NCBI GenBank assembly: GCA_029378245.1
Contig: JARKIF010000044.1
Span: 62,001 to 126,000 of the forward strand
Source: Roridomyces roridus
Taxonomy: Eukaryota > Basidiomycota > Agaricomycetes > Agaricales > Mycenaceae
DNA length: 64,000 nt
Reading direction: 5' to 3'
The translations under genes and the position numbers were made by a program. Below, in pieces: positions 21,470 to 32,573 of this stretch. The first letter of the stretch is position 1. Every line of letters begins with the position of its first letter. The notes under the pieces are model-generated. The model searched no databases. It saw nothing but the letters and a program-made list of their open reading frames with translations, and had not been told where the DNA came from.

Positions 21470-22276
21470 TTATGCTATTTTCATTTTCATGGACCGAGAC
21501 AGAGTTCTCCAGCCAAGTGTAACAAGCGCAGAGCATAAACCCCACGGCGGCAAAAGCCAAGTCAACCTCCACGTCCAGCCCGCCTGCCGATCCAGCGCCT
21601 GCACCAGCAAGTCGACATGCGCCTCGAGATCCGCAAGCGACCCGCTGTTGTCGATGACGCGGTCTGCGTACTGGACCTTGTCGGCGATGGGTATCTGAGA
21701 ATTGAGGCGCGACAAGGCATCCTCGCGGGAGGAGCCGTCTCGTTGCGTGAGGCGCGCAAGTTGGACATCGGCGGAGCTGAAATCTCGTCAGTGTATGGTT
21801 GGCGTAGGAAGGACAGAAGGCGCACCAGTAGACGACGACGACGGTGCCGACCCACTTCCACAGCGGGCCCTCAATCAAGAGTGGCACGTCCATAATGCAG
21901 TACTTGCTTCCGCCAATCCACTGCTTTATAACGCCCCAGAGAAGAGCCTTGCGCACGGCCGGGTGAACGATCGAATTGAGCTTTCGCCGTTTCGCCTCGT
22001 CGTTGAAGATAATGGAGCCCAGCTTCTTGCGGTCCAGTGTCCCGTCCTCCTGCAAGACCTCCGGTCCAAAGAAGGCGGTGATCTTGGCGAGTGCCGGGGT
22101 CCCTGGTTCGACGACCTGGCGGGCTATGATGTCGGCGTCGACAACAGGAATGCCTTTCGTCTTGAGCATGTTGGAGACGCTCGATTTGCCGGTGGCAATC
22201 CCACCAGTGAGTCCGACCACTGATTCTTGACGTTAACGATGCACCGAGAACCAAGACATGAGCGGTCACCAAGCAT
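21470..22276 (-). CDS. CAB5: Dephospho-CoA kinase, with an apparent 1-nt frameshift
   Basis: The last step of CoA synthesis: phosphorylation of dephospho-CoA by ATP. Model: exon 22270-22276 (only 'ATGCTTG'), 21826-22219, 21470-21777. Joined, they start MLVVGLTGGIATGKSSVS (P-loop) and continue PVVDADIIARQVVEPGTPAL, HPAVRKAL, CIMDVPLLIEG and VQLARLTQRDGSSREE. The conserved continuation LSRLNSQIPIADKVQYADRV is one base out of frame. The exon sum is 709 nt, one more than a multiple of three. The extra base lies within 21716-21723 ('gaggaatgcc'). No intron fits there. The C-terminus has a tryptophan/proline-rich hydrophobic tail (RLTWLLPPWGLCSALVTLGW) like other fungal enzymes. The gene is divergent from GLE1. 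Confidence 0.82.
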
Positions 22277-22299
22277 GAAGACGAGGTTCAGTGAAGAGT

Positions 22300-22320
22300 G
22301 TAGCTGCTTACATACGCGCC
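22300..22320. promoter_or_regulatory. 21-bp element shared by two divergent promoters (copy 2)
   Basis: Identical to 17945-17965. It sits 24 nt upstream of the dephospho-CoA kinase ATG (22276) and 66 nt before the proposed GLE1 ATG (22386), in the same orientation relative to the minus-strand gene as in copy 1. Confidence 0.45.
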
Positions 22321-22385
22321 TTGTTTTGACCTCTCCTCCCATCACACGCGAGAAGAGGAAAGCGCTCGCTTTCTCGCCCTATACA

Positions 22386-24420
22386 ATGCGTTTCAGCGTT
22401 CCAAGATCCCTGTCCCCGTCCCCCGTACGCCGGTAATGAGCACCGTGACACTCAAACATTTCTAGCCCTGATCGAGAATGCAGTCACAGCCAACAACCCC
22501 GACGGAATCAATCCACCTTTGGTCTCTTGGACTCGGACGACTCGGAATCGGATGGGGCCGACGACTCGGACGACTCGTTCTGCTACGCCTCCGAGTCTGA
22601 AGTCCCACAACCACCAATGTAAGCCCCTCTGAACACGAGGCATGTCTCGGCTACAAGTCAGACAGAATACAACGCGCAAAGTTAAAAAGCACGGCGGAGC
22701 AGCGACATGTCGAAGATACTGTTACTGCGATACGACTACGCACGCGACATCACGACCCGTACGAGGAGTGGGAGAAACAGACGCGCAAAGATGCCTTTGT
22801 GCGTTATCTTGATTATACTCGGAACTGAACTCATCGTACCACAGCGTGTCGCTCGAAAAAAGCAGACGGCCATTCAACTCCAGATGCACGACCAGCTGGA
22901 TGCAGCCCGGAATCAAGAGTCCCAGCGGTTAGCTGTACTCCATTCGCGGCAGATGGCCGAGGTGCAGGCACAACTCGATTCCATGAAGTTGCAGCAGCAG
23001 AAGGAAGAGGACAGGCTACGACAGGGATGGCAGGAGCGCGATCGGCTTCTTTGGAAACGAATCGACTCGGTCATCCAGCTGGAGGAGGACAAGGTCCGCG
23101 CCCGACTCGAGGCAGAGCGGAAGATACGAGAGCAGGAGGAACGGAAGCGGCAGGAGGAGGATATGAGGAAACGTCTCTTGGAGGAGAAGCGGCTAAAGGA
23201 GGAGGAGGAGAAGCAGAAGGCTGTTGAGGAGGAGAAGAAGCAGAAGTTGGAAGAAAAGAAACAGAAGGAGGAGCAGGAGAGGCAGCGACTGCAGCACGAA
23301 AAGGATGTCGCGGCTCGCATCGAGGCTGAAGGCGAGTACCGCAAGGCTGCCGGTCTGAGCTCCCCGCGAGAAGATTGGGTCTATGCTCGGTCAACGCTCA
23401 TGGTCTGCTACCCTTCCTCATATCTTCTCGCTCTTGCTAACGACTAGACAGAATCACAAGGAAAATTACACGAGGCCCATCAAGTCGGATAAGGCCAGGA
23501 GGGCTGCTTGGGGAGAGCAGCGACGAAAGATCACACCCAGGATCGGACAACTAACCAACGACCCCCGAACAATCAGGGAGACCGTACGTCCACCCTTCCT
23601 TGGGCATAACCAATACTCATCAACGTTCGCAGACCGATTTCATTCACGACAAGATACTCGTGCCCCCACAACCTCACCCACCCATGCTCTACCACGGTCT
23701 CTTATCCTCGCTGGCCAAAACTATCCTCATGCAAGCCGAAACGGAGGTGACCGCAGAGAAGAAGGCCGCGATCCCTCTTGCCCAGGTCGCATTCACCCTT
23801 CTCGACCGACTCGAGTCATTCCCGGAGATCTTCTTCGCCAAGCTCGTGCAACGGTGTGGCGGCTGGCCCATTCCCTGTGGAGTTCCCGCAGCAAAGGACT
23901 TTGACGGCCGGGCGTGGAAAGACGACGCCGAGCGCACGAAAGTGATGGGGTACCGTCGCAGTGTGGAGCAGAGCGCCCACTTTGAGCAGGTCGTGGAATA
24001 TATGAATCGGGTCGCGGGGAATATGCGTCTGTACTGGCACATTCTCAAGATCCCGCCACAGAACCGTCCGATGCATCATATGTTCCAGCTTCCTCGTTGC
24101 TGGACGTGGTTTGCGAGGATCATGAGCGATCATTCGTTGCTCGAGACGCCTGTCGCTGCGCAGCTCATATACAGTACGTGCATCTTCCTTTCAGATGCAG
24201 CAAATTCGCTGATAGCCATCAAGCTGCGCTCGACGTCCTCGGCGTACATGTGCTGCAGGTGTGGGGCCAGCAGTGGGTCAAGATGCTCGAGTTGATCTAC
24301 CAAGGGGCGACGGATGGGTTTGCTGATGGGAAGCTGATTGGTGGTACCACGGGCGTTGGGACGTCTGCGCGGATGCGGGTGAGGAATGAGGTGGAGCGCA
24401 TTATGGCTAGTCCGCGGTAA
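22386..24420 (+). CDS. GLE1: Nuclear pore mRNA-export factor GLE1
   Basis: The spliced product starts MRFSVPRSLSPSPVRR. It has an acidic Ser/Asp patch (LLDSDDSESDGADDSDDS), then a long charged coiled coil (about 22860-23330, LEEDKVRARLEAERKIREQE...). The GLE1 C-terminal domain follows: KITPRIGQLTNDPRTIRET, YHGLLSSLAKTILMQAETEV, KAAIPLAQVAFTLLD, VEYMNRVAGNMRLYWHIL and LQVWGQQWVKMLELIYQ. The end is NEVERIMASPR. GLE1 with InsP6 activates the DEAD-box ATPase Dbp5 on the cytoplasmic face of the pore to release exported mRNPs. The first proposed intron is only 33 nt, so the extreme N-terminus is uncertain. All later junctions join conserved segments in frame. The gene is head-to-head with dephospho-CoA kinase, 109 bp apart. 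Confidence 0.88.
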
Positions 24421-24475
24421 CATTGGCCTCTGTACTACTTATGCTTTGCACATGCTATTGGGTCTAGCTAATCAT

Positions 24476-25604
24476 TCACTCGGGCAGCAGCGCCGTCTTC
24501 AAGAATTGGGTAATCTCATCGAAATGAGCACCATACAGCACCTCCGCATCCTGCGCATAATCAAATGCATGGCCCTTTCCTTCGACTTCAATCAGCCGTA
24601 CAGGCACGCCCGCCCGGTCAAGCAGCGTCTTGAGATGCCTCGACTCTATCGGCAGCACCAACATATCAGTTGCCCCATGATACAAGAACGTAGGCGGCCA
24701 GCTCGATGTGATGTTGAGCTGCGGGAATACCCCGTGGTGCTGCGAGGGGATGACCTCCTTCATGGCGTCTTGCAGCACCAGCGGGTCTGCGGTACCAGCA
24801 CTGCTGAGGACAGACCGCATCCTCTCGGAGAGACTGGGTTCGTGTTCTGCGGTGAAGTAGTCTATCGCTGTGCCGAGCTGGAGACACAGTCGCGAGAGGC
24901 TCATGCGGAGGCTCTTGTCGGGGACGAAATCTGCTAGTGGGGGGAGGGAAGTATGATTTGGGTGGAGGAACTCGGCATAGTCTGAGACGTTCAGCCCGAG
25001 GTACGGTTTTGGGGTGAGGTATTGAGGCGTCTATGCAAGTAAAATTAGAGGCGGCGGGCACTGTGCGGCGGTAAGAACTTACGAAATAATTCCCGCCTTG
25101 GCCGTAGAGTGACAAAACTGCCTTGGGCTTCGGAGAAGCGTACAACGCCGCCAGATACGCGCACTTTCCGCCCCCGCTCGAGCCAGCGACGGCAATCGAC
25201 TCGGTGTCGATGCCGAATCGAGCACCAGCCTCAGTTTCGAAGATCCTATCCTCCCGGCCGAGGAAGGCAAAGAGGTCCTTGATGTCGTCGATGATGCCGT
25301 ACACCGTGGCGCCGGTGAGGAGACGGTAGTCGGCTGAGATGAAGACGATTCCAGCTGCAACCACTCGAGCTTTGTGGAAAAGAAGGAGTTGGAGAAGCTG
25401 TCCATAGCTTATACTTATTCACCGACCTTTCATCCAGTGTGGAAACCAAGTAACTCGATTCCCGACGCAGAGCCCGCCACCGTGAAAATAAAGGACCGCT
25501 GGTAGTCGTCGAGTCGAATTGTTTACAGATAGATCGGGAGGATAGACGTTGCAAAGGATGGGCACGTCCCCGACTTTCTTGTAGCAGACGTCGATACAGT
25601 TCAT
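24476..25604 (-). CDS. Alpha/beta-hydrolase fold-3 esterase-like protein, 339 aa (copy 1)
   Basis: Exons 25427-25604, 25083-25369 and 24476-25030 sum to 1020 nt. The oxyanion motif HGGG (YFHGGGLCVGNR) is near residue 43. The nucleophile elbow is GSSGGG (IAVAGSSGGGKCAYLAALY), the acid is in HGATDMLVLP, and the His is in GKGHAFDYAQDAE. These mark the HSL-like/acetyl-esterase branch. There is no signal peptide, so it is probably cytosolic. The paralog at 32888-34051 has the same two intron positions and an identical exon-2 length (287 nt), showing a gene duplication. The stop is 56 nt from the GLE1 stop on the other strand. Confidence 0.88.
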
Positions 25605-26045
25605 GGTGGGTTAGATAAAGAAGAAAGCTGTTACTGACAGCTCAATCATTAAACTTGAAGCGCTCATAGGACGGGCCGAAAGACTTCCTTTTTTGGGACG
25701 TTGAAAGTTGCGGCCGCAGTGCTGGAGAAGTTCGAGTTGAAAACTGAAAGCACTGAATATTCCCTATGGTATCACAAATCCGTCCAGGTATTAGTACACA
25801 GATATATGTACAGTCGAGCTATAACTCGGCGCGTATAAGAGAGTGTGGTTAGATCAGTTGGTGGTCGGTTTCTCAACCAAGAGTGGTGTCTGTAAGGAAA
25901 GGTCAGGTCGAGTTCGGAGAAGAGGAGATCACTGACGGCGTGCTGCGCAGGCTCTTTTACGGAAGGTGTACCATTTCCCGGCGTCAAGGATATCCTGCCC
26001 GAGCTTGCACCGTCATCCATGGGTTGAGGTACTACGAGGTCGGTG
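25605..26045. other. Intergenic, no gene seen
   Basis: This 441-bp stretch holds the upstream region of the hydrolase and the 3' side of the membrane-protein gene. I see only short unsupported frames. Confidence 0.4.
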
Positions 26046-27257
26046 TTATATTACAAGATAGAACTTCGCGATAAAAAAACACGCACTCGTGAGCACTATC
26101 TCCGGTTCTCGTCCGGCATCAGACATGTCCTCTTGATCAAGCCTTAGCAAGGTCGGATCCCAATCGATGAGGTTGGAGAACACCGTGATTGCGTAGAGGC
26201 GGGGTGTGAACGAGAAGAAGAACGCGGCGGTCGGGCTAAGCGATTTGTAGAATAATACGACCCCGAGAATCGACATGGACGCCGGGACAACACCAGACGA
26301 GATGATTTTGAGGCAAATTGTCCAGAGGTTGAGGCTGTCGATTGATGAGACCACTAAAAAGAATTTACAGAGAAGTATGGGTACCCTGTTGTTGTCTTTC
26401 CCCTTGTCCTGATACGTGCATGCAGCAGCGAGACGGCTATGATGGAATCGGTCAAGGCTCCAAAGACCGTCGCCACCCTGTGTGAATCCTGTGTCAGATT
26501 TTTTTTTTTCGGCAAGAAGAATGGGTCTCACCCAGTCTACAGGGAAAAGGTTGGATTCGAACAATGGACAGACGTCGGATGGCTGACTTACCATACCAAG
26601 TGACGACCCGTGGACCAAAGTGGAATATAGAACAAGGGTGGACATGACGTCCACTATTAAAGCCGTCTTGGGTAATATGAGCCAATGGTTTGAATAATGA
26701 GGGAAGGGACCTACATGGACCAATATGATAGATAAGAGAAAGCCACTCCAAAGATTAATCCAGATTGTTCGAGCTGGACGCATCCAATACCGATACTTGG
26801 CGCAACTTTTTTCAGTCTCGGGCGAAATGATAGAACGGAGACTGACCACCAGAATCAAATGTACCACCACTGTCGTAATGGTATTGCAGACGGCAGCTGA
26901 CAACTCTGGCCACTGCACCTGGGGCACGGATGGGGTAGATTGCGTGCGAAAATTCGATGGACCCGCAATCACAAAAACGTTAAAAACTCCCGCGTACAAC
27001 GCCAAAGTCGCGTACAAGTCGCACAGGAATAGAAACCAGAGGATACTCTTGAACCATCGCGCGAGTTTGAGATGACTGAGGCAGAAGACGAAGAGGAAGG
27101 CTTCGAGGGTGACAAAGACGGTGTTTACCCAGGTTCCGGCGAGGATTGAGCTGCGTTCAACGAATCGCGAGTTAGCTCTGGAGCGCAGAGTCTAGAGCTA
27201 GAAATACCTGATCCAGGCCAGGACTGTCCAACCATCTAATAGGGTATCACCATTCAT
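26046..27257 (-). CDS. DUF6534-type multi-pass membrane protein
   Basis: From the ATG at 27257 the first exon encodes MNGDTLLDGWTVLAWIS. A GT-AG intron then joins SILAGTWVNTVFVTLEAFLFVFCL. Hydrophobic segments follow in series: FLFLCDLYATLALYAGVFNV, TITTVVVHLILVVSL, LWSGFLLSIILVHVG, ALIVDVMSTLVLYSTLVHGS, VPILLCKFFLVV and ISSGVVPASMSILGVVLFY. The C-terminus has the family-like SFTPRLYAITVFSNLIDWDPTLLRL. About seven transmembrane helices and this tail resemble the DUF6534 proteins abundant in Agaricomycetes, whose function is unknown. Several introns interrupt it (one with a poly-T tract near 26505). The last residues before 26046 may be intron read-through. Confidence 0.72.
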
Positions 27258-28355
27258 GCCAGACGCCCGTGCAGAGGGCAAGCCGTGGTCGCGGAGAGGA
27301 TTCTTGTCAGTTGGTTGATCGGAGAAGAAAACATATCGTCCATCACTCATCCCCTTCCGGAAGGCAACCCCGGATTTGCGCCTTGCGAAGTTGCGAATCT
27401 CATGCATGAACCAGCATGAACCACTGGCGTGCACTGATGCAGTCCCCGTACGAACACTTGCGCACAAAATAAATACTTGCTACACCCTCTTGAGCTGGGT
27501 CGCTATGGACAATCTTTCGCCATTTGTTCGCCATCTGGCAATCTTTTCCCCCGAGCATTGAATATTGAGCACCCTGTGGGCGGGCTGGGTGGCCTTGGCA
27601 CACGAGAATTCATATAGCACTCAGCTCCGATTCATACATCGGCCTCCATGCAAAGTTCGGCCGGCCTCTCCAAAGGCAAGCACACTTCGACGAGACTGCG
27701 TTCGAGGAGCGATGGATGGGTATGAGACTCGAATACGGCAGAAGATACCTCATTCTGCGTCAAAAAGAAAAATCTTCAGAAGCCTCAAGGCGCCCTTCCT
27801 TCAGCCATGCGGTGATGTAAATGTCGCTCCAAGTACGATTGGCGAACAACAACTCCGTCGTGTTCCGGGGCGAGGACTGCACGGAGGTGGGGGTCGACGG
27901 ACTTTAATGTGAGACCCAGACAGGAGTGAGGTCACCCGAGGGTCGCTCACTGCGCGGAATGGAAGGACGGAGGGATCACAAGACCAGTCGTCCGAGGAAG
28001 AACCTGGTGAAGAACGCTCTCAAAGAAGCGTAGAGTGTCGGCTGACCACAGTGCGATGCTGCTGCGGATGAAGAGAGAGAGGGCTGTAAGATACTATCCA
28101 GGCAGTGCATTTTGAGCCGGGTCCGAAGGAGTCAGACTCGGATCATCGAGATGGGCGTTGCAGACGTGTAGTTCTCGATTAGACCTCTGAAGGCGACTTG
28201 AATGAATGTTATGAAGGTCCATGGAAGGTCAGAGAATAGGGTGGGTCCATGTGAGACGCCAAACATCGATTGATCAAAACGCGCCTTGCTCCTCTCTACC
28301 ATCACGCCCCGACAATCCCTTGCATCTGGCCGTTCGCACCCATCGAAATTCCTCC
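27258..28355. other. Intergenic, no gene seen
   Basis: Almost 1.1 kb without a convincing coding frame on either strand. It includes the upstream regions of the membrane-protein gene (minus) and the MYND gene (plus). Short frames such as 27565-27912 look random. Confidence 0.4.
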
Positions 28356-29510
28356 ATGCCGCGCCGTTCGCGTCACTACTCCCTCTTCTCGCCTCCGTAT
28401 CTCTCTACGTCCGAGCTCGTCAAGACGACCTTGGACCACGACTCGACGGATATGCTCATCGACCAGTGGCTCCAATACCGTGGTTACGGCCACGACGCGT
28501 ACCACGAATGGTTCAGAGACGTCCGGGAGCGTAGACACGCCGCCTTTGACAAGCAGAGCATCGTCTGGAACAAAGGGGACTTTGTGCCTGAGAACCTATT
28601 TTGTCGCACAATCGACACTGGGCGCCTCATTCCTCTGGACCGCACATGGAAGACCCATCTGTACCACCACCGTTCCATAAAGGAGCGCAAGCTGCCCATG
28701 ATGCCCGTAGTCTTCACCATGGTGCGTCTCACATCACTTCGTGATACCTCCCCTTTCTTATCCTGTACTCAGTTGCCCGAGCTCATGCTCCTCCGGGGCA
28801 TGCATGACATTGGCTGCGACGAGATTTACATCATCGTCACCGATCTCAAACGGCAGGAAATGGACGATGTCACCGCCTTCTTCAAGCTCATCTGCCGAAA
28901 TACCTTTGGCCGTACTTGCAAGCCAAGCGTCGAGCGCCAGATCCAGCAGGAGCACATGCGCATTACCCACACCCTCGAGCGCCAGCGTCGCACTCCCTGC
29001 TTTCCCCAGATCGACCTCACCTTCCGTGCACTGCTATACGAGAAGCGCCCACGCTTCCTAATCCTCTTTTCCCATCAGACGACCTCGTACTCCCAGATCA
29101 TCTTCACCCACCGCTCGTACGTCCCTGATGCGGACCTCTTCTACGACTACCCCACCGGGTGCCCCAACCCATGCTGTACGGACGACTGCGAGATGATCCG
29201 GTTTCCGCGTCGTGGGCCCGAGGGTGCCCAGGTGCTGGATATCAAGCGAGGGGGGCGCTACGGAAAACGTATTCGGCGGCGGCAGATGTGCAACTGGGCG
29301 GACTGTGATGTCGCTTTCAGCGCGGATGGATATGCGGTTGGCAGCGACAGCGGGAGCACCGAGGGTTCCGAGAGCAGTGTCGAATCGAATCGGAAGATTG
29401 TGAGCCAGACGTGCAGCAAGTGCCGTCTGGTCAAGTATTGCTCGCTCGAGCACCAGCATAAAGATTGGGACGAGCACAAGCGTGTGTGCTCTAGGGTTTC
29501 GCCGGCGTAA
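28356..29510 (+). CDS. MYND-type zinc-finger protein, 367 aa
   Basis: Starting at the ATG at 28356 (MPRRSRHYSLFSPPYLS), a 51-nt intron at 28722-28772 joins VVFTM to LPELMLL. The intron is a multiple of three without a stop, so it reads through. The C-terminus carries a MYND finger: CNWADC, then after a ~45-residue Ser/Gly-rich insertion, CSKCRLVKYCSLEHQHKDWDEHKRVC, giving the usual CxxC, CxxxxC and HxxxC ligands. The unusually long insert between the first Cys pair and the rest is odd. The body (EEIYIIVTD-like, LTFRALLYEKRPRFLILFSH) is unrecognised. MYND domains bind proline-rich peptides, so a regulatory role is likely. Confidence 0.8.
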   Translation: MPRRSRHYSLFSPPYLSTSELVKTTLDHDSTDMLIDQWLQYRGYGHDAYHEWFRDVRERRHAAFDKQSIVWNKGDFVPENLFCRTIDTGRLIPLDRTWKTHLYHHRSIKERKLPMMPVVFTMVRLTSLRDTSPFLSCTQLPELMLLRGMHDIGCDEIYIIVTDLKRQEMDDVTAFFKLICRNTFGRTCKPSVERQIQQEHMRITHTLERQRRTPCFPQIDLTFRALLYEKRPRFLILFSHQTTSYSQIIFTHRSYVPDADLFYDYPTGCPNPCCTDDCEMIRFPRRGPEGAQVLDIKRGGRYGKRIRRRQMCNWADCDVAFSADGYAVGSDSGSTEGSESSVESNRKIVSQTCSKCRLVKYCSLEHQHKDWDEHKRVCSRVSPA

Positions 29511-29689
29511 CGCAGCTCTCTTGAAGGACCACTTTTTACTTACCGCTAATGACCGCTTCCTTTTTGTTCTTACTGGGTCCATTTTAGGCGCCGACGCGTG
29601 TTGTATGTACATATTCTCGTGTATGGCGCAAATATTTAGTCGTGCACCGAGGATTGCCGCTGGTGATGGAATCATTGTGCTTACAACTC

Positions 29690-32573
29690 CGACAAGGGTG
29701 AATTCGGATCCTCACAGGTACCGCGTCGCACTGCTGGTTGCTGGACATCTTTCACTCGAAGGAGACCCTTGAATGGCTTGGCCAGCGCTTGACCCAATCT
29801 CTTACTCTCCACTGGCAACTCCTCGATCTTGTCTTTCCTTGGGGCTCGTACCGCGATGTATCCTGATTCCTCTCTCGGTCTTACTCGTCCCCGCGCTGCC
29901 GACCGACTCTCGCTCAGATGGAACACTTTGATTCAATAAATAAATATTTACAGGCAAGCAGTCAGATAAATACTCGAATAAAGACACGACCCGAACTTTT
30001 ACAGATACTCTTACACACAGGGATTTTGAAGGACGTTTAGACAAGAGAGAAGGGTATGTCGGGGAGGAGGAAGAGCGGTAGCAGCCTACCACTGCTGACC
30101 GTAGCCACCGTGGCCGTGCTGCTCGCCACCCTTGCCGTGGTCACCGTGGTTGTTGCCTTTGTTGTTACCGTGGCCCTGGCCGTACTCGCCTCCGTTGCCG
30201 TGCTCACCGCCCTTTCCGGACTCGAGGTCATCAGCACCGCGGGGGCCGTGGTGGTTGCCGTTGCCGTTCCCGCCTTGCCCGCCGTGGTTTCCATTGCCTC
30301 CCTGACCGCCGTGGTTGCCTCCCTGGCCGCCTTGGTTGCCTCCCTGGCCACCGTGATTGCCTCCCTGACCTCCCTGACCGCCGTGATTGCCTCCCTGACC
30401 GCCTTGGCCACCGTGGTTTCCTTGGCCGCCGTTGTTGCCTCCAGGCTGGCCACCGTGGTTTCCTCCCTGACCTCCCTGACCACCATGGTTTCCTTGGCCG
30501 CCCTGACCGCCTTGGTTGCCTCCTTGACCGCCGTGGTTGCCTCCTTGACCTCCCTGCCCTCCCTGGCCACCGTGGTTGCCGTTATTCCCACCCTGGCCGC
30601 CGTGGTTTCCATTCCCGCCTTGTCCACCAGGGTTGCCGTGTCCGGGCTCGAGGCCAGCAGCAGCACGAGGGCCGTGGTGATTGCCGCTCCCTCCTTGCCC
30701 GCCGTGGTTTCCTTGGCCGCCTTGACCACCGTGGTTACCTCCCTGTCCACCGTGGTTGCCTCCCTGACCTCCCTGACCGCCTTGGCCACCGTGGCTTCCT
30801 CCTTGACCGCCTTGGTTGCCTCCCTGGCCACCGTGGTTTCCTTGGCCGCCTTGACCACCGTGGTTGCCTCCCTGACCGCCATGATTGCCCTGACCGCCTT
30901 GGTTGCCTCCAGGCTGTCCACCGTGGCTTCCTTGGCCGCCGTTGTTGCCTCCAGGCTGGCCACCGTGATTGCCCTGACCGCCGTGATTGCCATTTCCACC
31001 CTGGCCTCCGTGGTTTCCTTGGCCGCCCTGATTGCCTTGGCCGCCGTGGTTGCCATTCCCGCCTTGTCCACCATGGTTGCCGTTATTGCCGCCAGGCTGG
31101 CCATGGTTGCCGTTCCCTCCCTGCTGCCCACCTCCAAACCCACCGCCGAGCGCATCATCTGCCCTTTCGTAAATGCCCTTCCCGTGCCCGTGCTCGTTAC
31201 CGCCTTTGTTGTGGTCGTTGCCGTTGCCGTACTTGTCGTGGTCGCGGTCACCGTCATTTCCATGCTGATTTCCATACCCGCCGAATTCATCGTCACCACG
31301 GCGAACCGGACGCAGTGGACAAGCCACATCGGTCACGGTGGTAGAATCGTCGCGGGAGACGAGGCAGAAGCGCCGTTCATGGCACTTGCGTCCCTTTGCG
31401 CAGATGGGTCCGCACGGGGCGCATTTCGGCGGCTTGGGTCCCTTGTGGTGCTGAGAAGTATACGAGTCAATTTAATGTTTTGAACGGGAGAGAGGAGGCT
31501 TTACCTTGAGCTTGGAGTCGGTGGCGACGTCGCTCTGCGCTAGAACAGCCGACGAGAGGGAGAAGATCGTGCAGAGGACTGCGACTGTGGAGGTTGAGAA
31601 ACGCATTGGAGGTGAGAGAGCTGTTTCTTTGGAATGGACGAGGAGGAGAGCGCTGATGTGCTGAAGTTTAATGGTTCAACGGTGCAGGTTATATACTCTT
31701 TTTCTGGCGTCCATTCGAGGGTATATGAGCCAACCGTTAGGAATTGGTCGCACTGGTCGAAGATCTTGAACGGTTTGAAGGCTGTCTACTCAAGATTCGC
31801 AAAAATAATCCTCGTAGGAACATGTCTTGGTTCTCTCTGCGTTCGAGGTGCCGCATTTTACTCATTACAGCACGTTGGCTCAACCCTCAAGGCCTCAAGA
31901 GCGAGGAATGTTGAATCCTAATTCGAGAAACCCAGGTGCAGAACAAGTTCTTCTTTGCGTCGGATGCCCCACATTTCGGGACCAGGATAGACATTTCATT
32001 ATGAATTTCTTGAATCCCACCCGTAATTTTCTCCAGGCACGCTCGATTCCTACCTTCAAACGACTCGTTAAAGTACAGCCGTTGCAATATATCGCCAGGC
32101 CTGCGGGCTTTCAGCGGGTTCATGAACGAGTCTCATTCTGTTCGAACTTTGAACGTACTTACCAAAGCGGCATGCCAGGAGTCGTCGATCTTCGAAAGAT
32201 CCTCGAGGACCTTGGATCTGCACGCCACGCGAACGAGTGGGAGAGAGGAAGCCTCCGAAGCCTCCGTTGCCAGCAACTTGATTTTACCGCGCGTGCAATG
32301 ATCTCCAGGGGTTAAATTCTGCGTGCGTTATTTTCACTCGAGTGCTGCGCACGCTGGTCTACACTGGTCGAATTGGATTTGTATCAGGACCTAGGAGCGA
32401 ATGGGCGCTATTGCAAGCACTCGCGAGTCGCGAGTCCAATGGGACCATTTCTCTGAACTGTAACTTGTCTGTCGTTTCTAAATGAGGGTGCTATTAACCG
32501 CTTTGATTCATTGACGTGCCTCAGACTGGCGCCGCCTGCGTCATTCTATAAGAGTTCATTGGTTGAGCTATGT
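29690..32573 (-). repeat. Right arm of the inverted duplication
   Basis: Reverse complement of the left arm (2727 to about 5640). The outer boundary is sharp at about 32573 (ggttgagctatgt). The inner boundary decays between 29926 and 29690. It carries the second Gly-rich gene and conserved upstream DNA. The arms enclose about 24 kb. Confidence 0.85.
30086..31606 (-). CDS. Secreted Cys-rich / Gly-Asn-His-Gln repeat protein (copy 2)
   Basis: Exons 31505-31606 and 30086-31450 with a 54-nt intron give 488 residues, 12 fewer than copy 1. The signal peptide, Cys cluster (CAPCGPICAKGRKC) and C-terminal GGEQHGHGGYGQQW are nearly identical to copy 1. The repeat tail differs in unit number and adds GGQPGGNNGGQG units absent from the same places in copy 1. 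The copies therefore evolve by repeat expansion and contraction. Intron length and splice sites match copy 1. The plus strand is open for 475 codons, a shadow frame of the repeats. Confidence 0.85.

Noticed and set aside
20166..22220. A 684-codon fusion of dephospho-CoA kinase and the F-box protein
   Set aside because: The joining part is the wrong frame of the kinase C-terminus plus intergenic DNA. Splicing gives a separate kinase ending at 21470, and the F-box gene has its own ATG at 21350.
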